Source: Pseudomonadota bacterium (GTDB lineage: Bacteria; Pseudomonadota; Gammaproteobacteria; Acidiferrobacterales; Acidiferrobacteraceae). From it: 29,684 nucleotides of DNA. The notes below the pieces were generated by a model. It was given only the letters and a program-made list of their open reading frames with translations, ran no database searches and was not told where the DNA came from. Positions 24,512-29,684 of the stretch are shown here, piece by piece; within the stretch, counting starts at the first letter, position 1; each line of letters starts with the position of its first letter. The stretch spans positions 1 through 29,684 of the forward strand of contig JAJYPQ010000008.1 in assembly GCA_021795255.1 (NCBI GenBank), read 5' to 3'. The translations under genes were made by a program, and so were the position numbers.

Positions 24512-24976
24512 TCATTCGTACCCCATCTTGAGCGCCTGGGCTTGCTCAGCCAATGCATCGAGGGTTTTGCTGCGCTCAACATCAATACACTGTTTGTACG
24601 TGATCACGTCTTGGTAGCGGACACGACGGTGCGTGCCGATCTTGTGGAACGGGATCTCACCCCGCTCTAGCAGTTGCACGAGGAACGGCCGCGAGACGTT
24701 GAGCACATCCGCCGCGTCCTGGGTGGTCAGTTCGGCGTGGATCGGGATGATGCTGACCGCGTTGCCCTCACCGATTTCGGTCAGGACGTCCACGAGCAAC
24801 CGCAGCGCCGACATCGGGACGTGGACGGGATGGGACGCGCCTTTGTCGTCGACGATCTCGATCTGCTGGGTTTCCGCACGGGTCTGCAGGTAGCCAGACA
24901 GCGCCCGGCCGCTCTCGCGGGCGATGATGACTTCTTCGGCTGTCGGCAACGAATGCGTGGGTGAGAGTGTGGTCAT
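24512..24976 (-). CDS. HTH (excisionase/MerR-like) antitoxin
   Basis: 154-aa protein. The C-terminal half holds an HTH_17-type DNA-binding domain: ELTTQDAADVLNVSRPFLVQLLERGEIPFHKIGTHRRVRYQDV at about residues 84-127. The N-terminal half (LPTAEEVIIARESGRALSGYL) probably mediates dimerisation or toxin contact. The start ATG at 24976 has a strong AGGAGG upstream. It directly precedes the broken PIN gene with no gap. Such HTH/PIN pairs are type II toxin-antitoxin operons; with the toxin broken this gene may persist as an orphan antitoxin. Confidence 0.85.
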   Translation of the reverse strand: MTTLSPTHSLPTAEEVIIARESGRALSGYLQTRAETQQIEIVDDKGASHPVHVPMSALRLLVDVLTEIGEGNAVSIIPIHAELTTQDAADVLNVSRPFLVQLLERGEIPFHKIGTHRRVRYQDVITYKQCIDVERSKTLDALAEQAQALKMGYE

Positions 24977-25037
24977 GGCAGCCTCCTGGAAGGTTCAAAC
25001 AGCGTCATGGGAGGAGTATAACCGAAATAAACGAAAA

Positions 25038-25052
25038 TTCGAAATATTCGAA
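25038..25052. promoter_or_regulatory. Possible operator of HTH/PIN operon
   Basis: Two TTCGAA hexamers separated by ATA, about 62 bp before the antitoxin start, in an AT-rich island (25017-25053) that would also suit a promoter. Assignment is by position only. Confidence 0.4.
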
Positions 25053-25196
25053 AGTGGCGTGGGCCTGGGGCAGGCCGGCGTACCCAAAAAGCCACCCATT
25101 GAGCCCCATTCAGGCGCCAGCCCCGCTACGCCTTGACTTGCGGGCGGAACAACGCCTTCATGGACTCCTTGCCAACTCATTCGCAAGGAGACCCAG

Positions 25197-25253
25197 ATGG
25201 AAGTCGTGCATCTCAATCAAAAACAACTGGCCGCCCGCTGGCCTGCACCCTGA
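25197..25253 (+). pseudogene. Truncated start of an AlpA/excisionase-like HTH gene
   Basis: A strong Shine-Dalgarno (AAGGAG, 25185-25190) precedes an ATG encoding MEVVHLNQKQLAARW, the opening of phage/plasmid AlpA-type HTH proteins. After 15 codons homology ends and a TGA follows at 25251. Probably the left-behind 5' end of a mobile-element gene. Confidence 0.45.
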
Positions 25254-25514
25254 CAGATTATGGGGGGAATCTGGCCATTCTCCACTCTCGAAATAGGGGC
25301 GGTTTCCTCCTGCGCCTACCGATGCCAAAAAACGACCGCTTGATTCGTCCGCGCGTAACATGTGGATTCATAAAGGGCCCGGCGACGGCCTTTGCGGACT
25401 TCGGGCCACTTCGGGAGTGGTGAGGTCGGAGAGAAAAATGGCCCGGAGAGAGTGAAAACCGGCGTTTTCAGGTGACCCGGCCAGACTTTGAAGTCCGCAG
25501 GAATCCGCACGAAC

Positions 25515-25590
25515 CCTCGCAGACACGCGGGAGTTCAAGAAAAATGCCCAACTGCATACACAGTTGGGCATCGATATTGGTGGGACGGCG
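25515..25590. repeat. Recurring stem-loop element, copy C
   Basis: CCTCGCAGACAC and ACACGCGGGA (25523-25532, shared with copy B), then an 11-bp perfect stem (25544-25554 with 25561-25571, loop CATACA). ATTGGTGGGACGGCG (25576-25590) follows. Minus strand CGCCGTCCCACCA looks like a tRNA 3' end with CCA, followed by a hairpin and a T-run, i.e. a tRNA terminator. No tRNA body is attached. Confidence 0.6.
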
Positions 25591-25652
25591 TCTACCACAT
25601 ACAGACGATAAGTCAATGAAATTGCTATAGAAATAATACTGACTGTCAGCCT

Positions 25653-25677
25653 GTTACCCCTAAAAGTTACCCCTAAA
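25653..25677. repeat. Tandem GTTACCCCTAAA repeat
   Basis: GTTACCCCTAAA occurs at 25653-25664 and again at 25666-25677 (13-bp period). It lies between repeat copy C and the large palindrome. Function unknown. Confidence 0.5.
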
Positions 25678-25717
25678 TTGGGCTTGCTACCCCGCTGCTT
25701 AGCAGCTCGGGTTTCGC

Positions 25718-25743
25718 CCGGTCCGCAGAATTCTGCGGACCGG
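25718..25743. repeat. 26-bp perfect palindrome
   Basis: Arms CCGGTCCGCAGAA and TTCTGCGGACCGG with no spacer. The central GCAGAATTCTGC is shared with the palindrome at 26909-26930, and the pair flanks the GNAT toxin module. It could act as a terminator for the leftward GNAT gene or be a REP-like element. Confidence 0.7.
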
Positions 25744-25786
25744 CACTATTCTGCTTGAGCGCCCCTTAACTGCTTTCCCTCGGGCG

Positions 25787-26323
25787 TTAGGGGAGTCTAT
25801 GGAGATCAAGAAACAAAATGGGGGTTTTTGCGCTTATATTTTTCGCTGAATTGAGAAGCGTAAATCCCGCGTTCGTATAGAAGGAGACTGCGGACGGCTT
25901 AGAGTCTACAATTAAAACCCGACAACCCAGGTGACGCATCACATCGCGGCTAATCGAAATACTCCAAGCAATGAGTTCCTTACCTATTCCCCGCCCCTGC
26001 AATGCTTGATCAACAGCCAGTCGAGCAATTTTTATCGCTGGATAATCCGGCAGGCGGGCCGCATCCCGACAATCATCTACTTTATGCCCCGGTATGGCCT
26101 CAATAGAACTACAAATCAACGTTACATAGGCCCATACTTTCGGCCTGCTTGCCTCGTCTACTACAACATAAGTTCTTGCGAAATGAGCCGCCTCATAAGA
26201 CAGGGCGTGCTTTTTTAAGAAGGTCTTGAGAGGCTGCGCTTCGGGAACCCCAAGAGAAAGCCCGGCGACATTGTCGTCGGGCTTGATACTACGTAGACTG
26301 AGCTTGCCTGTAGGTTCCGACAC
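25787..26323 (-). CDS. GNAT acetyltransferase toxin (TacT-like)
   Basis: 178-aa GNAT-fold protein. The acetyl-CoA pyrophosphate loop is QGRGIG (109-114) after KIARLAVDQAL. The C-terminal SFYTNAGF has Tyr149 at the position of the catalytic Tyr of TacT/AtaT toxins. These acetylate the amino group of charged tRNAs and stop translation. The GTG start at 26323 follows the small upstream gene by 12 nt, as in TacA-TacT operons, though the partner is not a typical DUF1778 RHH protein. The size (about 160-180 aa) and lone-GNAT architecture fit. Toxin role is inferred. Confidence 0.82.
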   Translation of the reverse strand: MSEPTGKLSLRSIKPDDNVAGLSLGVPEAQPLKTFLKKHALSYEAAHFARTYVVVDEASRPKVWAYVTLICSSIEAIPGHKVDDCRDAARLPDYPAIKIARLAVDQALQGRGIGKELIAWSISISRDVMRHLGCRVLIVDSKPSAVSFYTNAGFTLLNSAKNISAKTPILFLDLHRLP

Positions 26324-26335
26324 GACTAGGTTGCG

Positions 26336-26518
26336 TTATGCCCTTCCGAGCTTAATCGCTACCTGGCCGTTTTTGGTAAATTCTTTAAGCATCCCGTCCC
26401 CTCTTTTAGCGGCTGTACACGCTGCTTTTTTTGGTCTTCCATATTGGATCTGCTGCTTAAAGGTTTTTGCGTCCTGCCCAGACAATCTCACCACACCAAA
26501 GGTAGATGTCCGCACCAT
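26336..26518 (-). CDS. Small basic antitoxin-like protein
   Basis: 60-aa basic protein starting MVRTSTFGVVRLSGQDAKTF and ending MLKEFTKNGQVAIKLGRA. It lacks the DUF1778 RHH pattern and belongs to no family I can name. A GGGAG ribosome site precedes the ATG at 26518. Its position 12 bp upstream of the GNAT gene and the tandem dyad repeats before it suggest an autoregulating antitoxin. Confidence 0.65.
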   Translation of the reverse strand: MVRTSTFGVVRLSGQDAKTFKQQIQYGRPKKAACTAAKRGDGMLKEFTKNGQVAIKLGRA

Positions 26519-26534
26519 TTAATTTTCTCCCGTT

Positions 26535-26570
26535 TTTCGGCCCAGAAATTTCGGCCCAGAAATGAGTCAA
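26535..26570. promoter_or_regulatory. Tandem 14-bp repeats before the GNAT module
   Basis: TTTCGGCCCAGAAA occurs twice without a gap (26535-26548, 26549-26562), 17-44 bp upstream of the antitoxin start. Each has TTTC...GAAA dyad symmetry. A TTGACT (-35-like) lies at 26565-26570 on the minus strand. A probable operator for the antitoxin. Confidence 0.5.
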
Positions 26571-26702
26571 CCACAATTAATGCTAGCAAAGTTAAGCCGC
26601 CTTAGCAACGCGAGCAATAATCGCGAACTATGTAGTGTTACTTACGCCCACGCAAATTGCGCAGACCAAATGTTGCTCTCAAAACGGGAGACTACTTAAT
26701 TA

Positions 26703-26811
26703 TTATGAGCGCGGGATACGGCCAGCCCGACGGGTGCCTTCGACGGCCTCACGATGGGCGATGGTGGCAGCCGCCTCGTCGGTAGTGAGTTCTTTACCGT
26801 GACGATTGGTG
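26703..26811 (-). pseudogene. C-terminal fragment of a plasmid-type gene
   Basis: Minus-strand frame reads HTNRHGKELTTDEAAATIAH, then REAVEGTRRAGRIPRS and a TAA at 26703-26705. Protein-like composition and the clean stop suggest the tail of a mobilisation or replication gene, but I cannot name it. The front is lost near a G-run at 26813-26819. Confidence 0.35.
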
Positions 26812-26908
26812 TGGGGGGGCGGTGTCGTTTGCAGGTGTTGCTACACTTGCTAAAGGAGCCCCCGATTCTGCCTCAACTGTAGGGCGTCGCGGGTACGGCC
26901 TTCGTTAC

Positions 26909-26930
26909 CTTGTGCAGAATTCTGCACAAG
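26909..26930. repeat. 22-bp perfect palindrome
   Basis: CTTGTGCAGAA paired with TTCTGCACAAG, no spacer, sharing the core GCAGAATTCTGC with 25718-25743. Lies upstream of the lipoprotein gene. Confidence 0.7.
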
Positions 26931-27050
26931 CAAAACGCCCCCTGGCCGCCGTGCTGGCTTCCCCGCACCAGCTTCGCCATGGCCTCCTTGAGCTTGTTTT
27001 GATTCCCTGCCAGAGTCGGGCTATTCAGGCTCGACAATAAAGGGGGGGTT

Positions 27051-27782
27051 ATGGGATCTCGGAAAGGGTTAGGTGTACTTATCGGGGCTGCTATCGCTTT
27101 GAGCGGATGTAGCTTTCTGCGGGGCGCAAACCCATTTAGTAGTGAACGGACTAAACCAGAGACGTATCCCGCTGCGGAAATTGCGAACGATTGGAAAGAC
27201 TCCGTTCCCGCTTACCATTATCCCACCCCGAAGCAGTTGGCGGCGGAAAAGAAGCAGTTGGCCGAGGCTGAAAAGAACAAAAGGAAGGCGGAACACTGGC
27301 GACTGATCGAGAGACCTATCAAGCCGATAGATATGCCCACTCCGAAGCAGTTAAAAACCGAACCAACCTGGGAGCTAAAGGCGCTAAGGAAGAAGTTAAA
27401 AGCACAGGTAAAGGAGTTAAAATCTAGGAAAACCTGCGAAAGTGTATTGAATACAGCCGTGCCGATGATAGCCGATCTTATGACAAAAACTTTATGGATT
27501 GGGTACACCCCCCAACAGGTGGTGCGCCGCCTCTCACTGACTCTTACAGACAGCCATGTTAGAGATGGCTATCCGCGCTCATCAGGGCTATCGGAGACTG
27601 AGTGTCTTTTTACCGCAACAAGGGGAGGCGAATCCAAAGACCGTTACATTTCCGTGGCGATGCGCGTTAAGCAGTCGCCAGTCAATGGCGAGACCGTTGC
27701 CGTTTCAACACCGAGCCTGAGTGCTTTGGTATCAGCACCACAAATATACAGCGGCCACTGTTTTTCTTGTGGTAGTCAATAA
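27051..27782 (+). CDS. Putative lipoprotein
   Basis: 243-aa protein with a lipoprotein signal: GVLIGAAIALSGC, lipobox Cys20. Thereafter a Lys-rich helical region with two PTPKQL segments (about residues 58 and 96) and coiled-coil-like LKALRKKLKAQVKELKSR (about 109-126). A C-terminal domain with WIGYTPQQVVRRLS follows, possibly a small periplasmic fold with two Cys near the end (HCFSCGSQ). No family recognised. The ATG lies after AAGGGGGGG. No neighbour shares its strand, so its role is unknown; cargo of the island is likely. Confidence 0.75.
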   Translation: MGSRKGLGVLIGAAIALSGCSFLRGANPFSSERTKPETYPAAEIANDWKDSVPAYHYPTPKQLAAEKKQLAEAEKNKRKAEHWRLIERPIKPIDMPTPKQLKTEPTWELKALRKKLKAQVKELKSRKTCESVLNTAVPMIADLMTKTLWIGYTPQQVVRRLSLTLTDSHVRDGYPRSSGLSETECLFTATRGGESKDRYISVAMRVKQSPVNGETVAVSTPSLSALVSAPQIYSGHCFSCGSQ

Positions 27783-27804
27783 TCTCATCAGTGTGCGCGG
27801 GAAA

Positions 27805-27824
27805 CCCCGGCGTTCAGGCCGGGG
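27805..27824 (+). mobile_element. Hairpin resembling an IS200/IS605 right end
   Basis: CCCCGGC-GTTCAG-GCCGGGG preceded by GAAA and followed by AGG. It resembles the GAAACCCCG(N)cTTCAG(N)CGGGGAGG hairpin common at the right end of IS605-type tnpB elements. No tnpA or tnpB gene is present; it may instead be the terminator of the lipoprotein gene. Confidence 0.35.
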
Positions 27825-27882
27825 AGGTATAGCACCTGTTCCCGCAAGCCATTGCCGGCAACAAATGCCGCCCTCTCGCCGC

Positions 27883-28236
27883 TTATCGCAACGCGTTCAA
27901 GTTGGGCATGGTGCCGTTAGCTATGGCGATCGCCCGAAAGGTCTGGCAGCCGGCCAGGGACGAGAAATAGAAGAAGACACGGCTTTTTTCTCTGAGGATA
28001 ACGGCCCTTCCCAGTTTCCCTATAGAATGAATCTTGACCCCTTTCCAGCCGGGTCGGTCACGGAAAACGTTGCGCATCGCCAAGGGCGAGGCAAAAGCGG
28101 GCGCGCCGTGCTCTGCTGCAAAGGCCTTGGCACTCACACAGCGATGTGTAGCCATGTCCAGAAAGACCCAGTTGGTGGCGTGGGCGGCCGCGGTGAATGC
28201 CACAAGTGCGACGGTTATAAAGGCTTTCTTGCTCAT
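27883..28236 (-). CDS. Small secreted protein
   Basis: 117-aa protein with a signal peptide (MSKKAFITVALVAFTAAAHA, cleavage likely after AHA). The mature part has two Cys (MATHRCVSAKAF, SSLAGCQTF) that may form a disulfide. It is basic at the centre (RDRPGWKGVKIHSIG). I place the start at the ATG at 28236, with GGAGG about 8 nt upstream, rather than the longer frame from 28371. It lies 95 bp downstream of the phage/plasmid-type operon and shares its strand. Similar small proteins occur near conjugation or phage genes, but no family is recognised. Confidence 0.72.
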   Translation of the reverse strand: MSKKAFITVALVAFTAAAHATNWVFLDMATHRCVSAKAFAAEHGAPAFASPLAMRNVFRDRPGWKGVKIHSIGKLGRAVILREKSRVFFYFSSLAGCQTFRAIAIANGTMPNLNALR

Positions 28237-28331
28237 TGGGGGTCCTCCCTTCTCGGGGGTCGCGGGATGCGCCCCTTTGTTGTTGTACCAACAATAGTAC
28301 CCTTCAAAGGCACTCGCCAGGGATGGGGGCG

Positions 28332-28634
28332 TCAGTCTGGACGCCATGCAGGGTTTCGTGTCGCTTCCCACGTCTCCATACTGCTCACGTCGCCGCAGAC
28401 ATGGGGGTAGTAGACGATCTCAGCACGCGGGTAGAGTTCGCGTCCCAGGGCGGTAATGCGCGCGTCCCAGTCTTGACGAGTTTCCCCTTCCTGCCGGGGG
28501 GTGTAAGGAATGGTGTTCTCGTGCGGGCGAGCTATCATGCCCCCCGGATACTCCCGGGGCGGCAAGGCATTCAGCATAATGAGAGTCTGCTCGCGACCAC
28601 GCGATAGCTTAGCGATTCGAGTTTTCAGGCTCAT
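28332..28634 (-). CDS. Hypothetical protein, last gene of the right-edge operon
   Basis: 100-aa soluble protein, MSLKTRIAKLSRGREQTLIM at the start and ARITALGRELYPRAEIVYYP in the second half. No known motif seen. The ATG at 28634 overlaps the upstream DUF5681 stop by 4 nt, so it is translated with it. No signal peptide or TM segment. Linkage with a DUF5681 protein suggests a phage packaging or plasmid context. Confidence 0.7.
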   Translation of the reverse strand: MSLKTRIAKLSRGREQTLIMLNALPPREYPGGMIARPHENTIPYTPRQEGETRQDWDARITALGRELYPRAEIVYYPHVCGDVSSMETWEATRNPAWRPD

Positions 28635-29095
28635 GGGATGTTCTCCTTTTGGCTCTCCAATGCGGTGAGTCGGCTCTCGATCTCAGCAAGCTCCAGGGCC
28701 TTGCGCTGTGACTCCAAAATCCCGGCCAGCCCTTGCCCTTCGTCAATCGTCAGCAGACCAGCGGCCACGGCTTCCAGAATGCCGCTAATCGCTCGCGCAA
28801 TGTCGTGGGCACTCTCAACCGGGGGCAGGGTGAACGCGACAGGGCGGCCCTTACGGGCGGGCCAGACGCGATCCAGGAGAATGCGGGCGGCTGTCATGTC
28901 TCCTTCACGGGCCTTCTCGATAACCGATTGCAGCAAGTCTTGTGCGGCACTCTCCCCGATAGCGTCCAGAGCCACAAGCGCGACATGGCGCGTGCCCGGG
29001 GGCCGTCCCTTCGGGTTGGGGCTCACACCCTTCGGAAAAGGACGCCCCGGACCACGCCGCTTTTTTGGCTTCTTGGAAGGTATTGTATCAGTCAT
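28631..29095 (-). CDS. DUF5681-containing protein
   Basis: 154-aa protein with the N-terminal basic DUF5681 pattern RRGPGRPFPKGVSPNPKGRP (about residues 13-32), then a helical region (ALDAIGESAAQDLLQSVIEKAREGDMTAARILLDRVW). The C-terminal part is rich in Glu, Leu and Gln (about 125-150). In phages DUF5681 proteins are often linked with terminase small subunits, which bind DNA, but the function is not settled. It overlaps the downstream gene by 4 nt and follows the next upstream gene by 9 bp. Confidence 0.8.
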   Translation of the reverse strand: MTDTIPSKKPKKRRGPGRPFPKGVSPNPKGRPPGTRHVALVALDAIGESAAQDLLQSVIEKAREGDMTAARILLDRVWPARKGRPVAFTLPPVESAHDIARAISGILEAVAAGLLTIDEGQGLAGILESQRKALELAEIESRLTALESQKENIP

Positions 29096-29104
29096 AGCTA
29101 TCGC

Positions 29105-29362
29105 CTACGGGGTCCGTGGTAGGCCGGCTGCATCTAAGAGCATGATCGCCGCCTCGACCTGGACCTTGGCGGGGGTGTCGGGGTTCTCCAGGAGCGCCAC
29201 CAGGGCATGCACGGCCTCTACGGATGTGGGTTTAGTGATCTCTATTTCGTTACTGTCACGTTTCATATCGCACCTCATGTCCATAATACCCTCATTCGCT
29301 TGTAAGGGTACCGGGGTACCCGTGCAAGTCCGCTGTCGTTTGTTGCCGTTTGATACCGTCAC
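29105..29362 (-). CDS. Small hypothetical protein
   Basis: Up to 85 aa. The conserved-looking part is KPTSVEAVHALVALLENPDT and DTPAKVQVEAAIMLLDAAGL, a helical segment. A GTG at 29362 gives GTGA overlap with the upstream gene; ATG at 29284 or 29266 (with GAGGTG upstream) would give 59 or 53 aa. No family recognised. Confidence 0.55.
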   Translation of the reverse strand: MTVSNGNKRQRTCTGTPVPLQANEGIMDMRCDMKRDSNEIEITKPTSVEAVHALVALLENPDTPAKVQVEAAIMLLDAAGLPRTP

Positions 29363-29684
29363 TGTAACGGCTCCTTCGGCTCAAAATCCGAGCACTGCCG
29401 CTTTACATAGGGATACGCGGGCATCTGGCCTTGTGGTGGGCCATCCTTGGCGCAGGAGCCAATACCGCCATCTTCGATAGGGTCATGCGTGAAGTGAGAG
29501 CACTCTCGGCATTGCACTAACGGACGCGGGATCGGTAGACCTCTGGTACGGTTGTGGCACCACGGACAGGCGTCTACTCGGGCAGGAGCCCCCGCGAAGA
29601 TGGGAACCGTCCCACAGTGGCGACAGTGCGTTATCGCCGTGTAGGAGCCGGGCACTCGGCCTTGCTCGCGGACTGCTTGTATCT
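29359..29684 (-). CDS. Cys-rich zinc-ribbon-like protein (5' end outside window)
   Basis: At least 98 aa, open to the right edge, since no stop lies between the GTG at 29655 and position 29684 and the codons read AVREQGRVPGSY. Several Cys pairs are present: HCRHCG, CPWCHN, QCRECSHF, then single Cys in GSCAKDG and RQCSDFEP. These suggest two zinc-binding knuckles. Similar small Cys-rich proteins are found beside phage/plasmid genes. First visible gene of the leftward operon with the DUF5681 protein. Function unknown; start beyond the window is likely. Confidence 0.7.
   Translation of the reverse strand, partial: IQAVREQGRVPGSYTAITHCRHCGTVPIFAGAPARVDACPWCHNRTRGLPIPRPLVQCRECSHFTHDPIEDGGIGSCAKDGPPQGQMPAYPYVKRQCSDFEPKEPLQ

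Larger units (their letters stand above)
24977..25786. other. Gene-free stretch of about 800 bp rich in hairpins
   Basis: No intact gene. From left to right: AT-rich promoter island, a truncated AlpA-like start (25197), repeat copy C (25515-25590), two TTACCCCTAAA repeats and a 26-bp palindrome (25718-25743). Open frames here do not look like proteins. Confidence 0.5.
26571..27050. other. Gene-free stretch with a gene tail and palindrome
   Basis: No complete gene. It contains the C-terminal fragment at 26703-26811, the 22-bp palindrome at 26909-26930 and the ribosome site (AAGGGGGGG) for the lipoprotein gene. Confidence 0.45.

Noticed and set aside
25368..25616. An 82-aa minus-strand gene across repeat copy C
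   Set aside because: It runs through the stem-loop and the tRNA-end-like segment, so it is most likely spurious.
25740..25800. Integron attC site
   Set aside because: GCCCCTTAAC and GTTAGGGG could form core sites but lie only about 15 nt apart, too close for an attC, and no integrase is present.
26822..27040. A 72-aa plus-strand gene
   Set aside because: It crosses the 22-bp palindrome and has no recognisable domain. The opposite strand also has a short readable frame, so neither is supported.
27721..28410. A 229-aa plus-strand gene
   Set aside because: It is antisense to the secreted-protein gene and overlaps the lipoprotein end; composition is typical of a shadow frame.

Overview
The window falls into two parts. 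The left 13.4 kb is ordinary, moderately GC-rich proteobacterial chromosome with intact housekeeping genes in tight operons. Protein motifs and gene order (xseB-ispA-dxs-folE2, an emrAB-type pump under a MarR regulator, proS, ppa) fit a Gammaproteobacterium. An acidophilic sulfur/iron-oxidiser-like lineage is only my guess. The right 16.3 kb is accessory DNA, full of toxin-antitoxin-like modules, Fic genes, broken gene copies, palindromes and mobile-element scraps.

Core part. acyP (+) faces a leftward operon (class I glutamine amidotransferase, Mak-like ROK sugar kinase, proS, lytic transglycosylase). Next comes a leftward efflux operon: marR, emrA-like adaptor, a universal stress protein gene, emrB-like MFS pump. 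The stress gene sits inside the pump operon and overlaps emrB by 4 nt. A nested palindrome lies just upstream of marR. Then come the leftward xseB-ispA-dxs-folE2 operon (isoprenoid precursors, prenyl diphosphate, first step of folate synthesis), a rightward MscS-type channel gene whose only good -10 box would give a leaderless message, and ppa.

Accessory part, left to right: (1) a small protein plus AbiEii-like nucleotidyltransferase pair; (2) a decayed fic gene and an intact, oppositely oriented Fic/winged-helix gene with direct-repeat operators; (3) an Asp/Glu racemase family gene; (4) hipBA with three TTTCCCG-type palindromes, a truncated fic, a DUF6362-like relic, a second hipB fragment with two more palindromes, and an intact DUF4172-type fic whose start codon lies in its own palindrome; (5) IS21-type terminal repeats; (6) prlF-yhaV; (7) an HTH antitoxin/PIN toxin pair whose PIN gene has an in-frame TGA at codon 36; (8) a truncated AlpA-like HTH start; (9) a GNAT toxin/small antitoxin pair between two palindromes sharing the core GCAGAATTCTGC; (10) a lipoprotein gene, a possible IS200/IS605 end, a small secreted protein, and a leftward phage/plasmid-type operon (Cys-rich protein, small protein, DUF5681 protein, small protein) that runs off the right edge.

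Two patterns stand out. The divergent hipB/operator/fic segment exists in several states of decay: full hipB with broken fic, broken hipB with full fic, and a third broken fic alone. A recurring element (stem-loop followed by a tRNA-3'-end-like GGGACGGCG segment) appears at about 18.14, 22.57 and 25.52 kb and seems to separate the toxin-antitoxin blocks. The region looks like an accretion site where TA modules arrive, recombine with earlier copies and decay.
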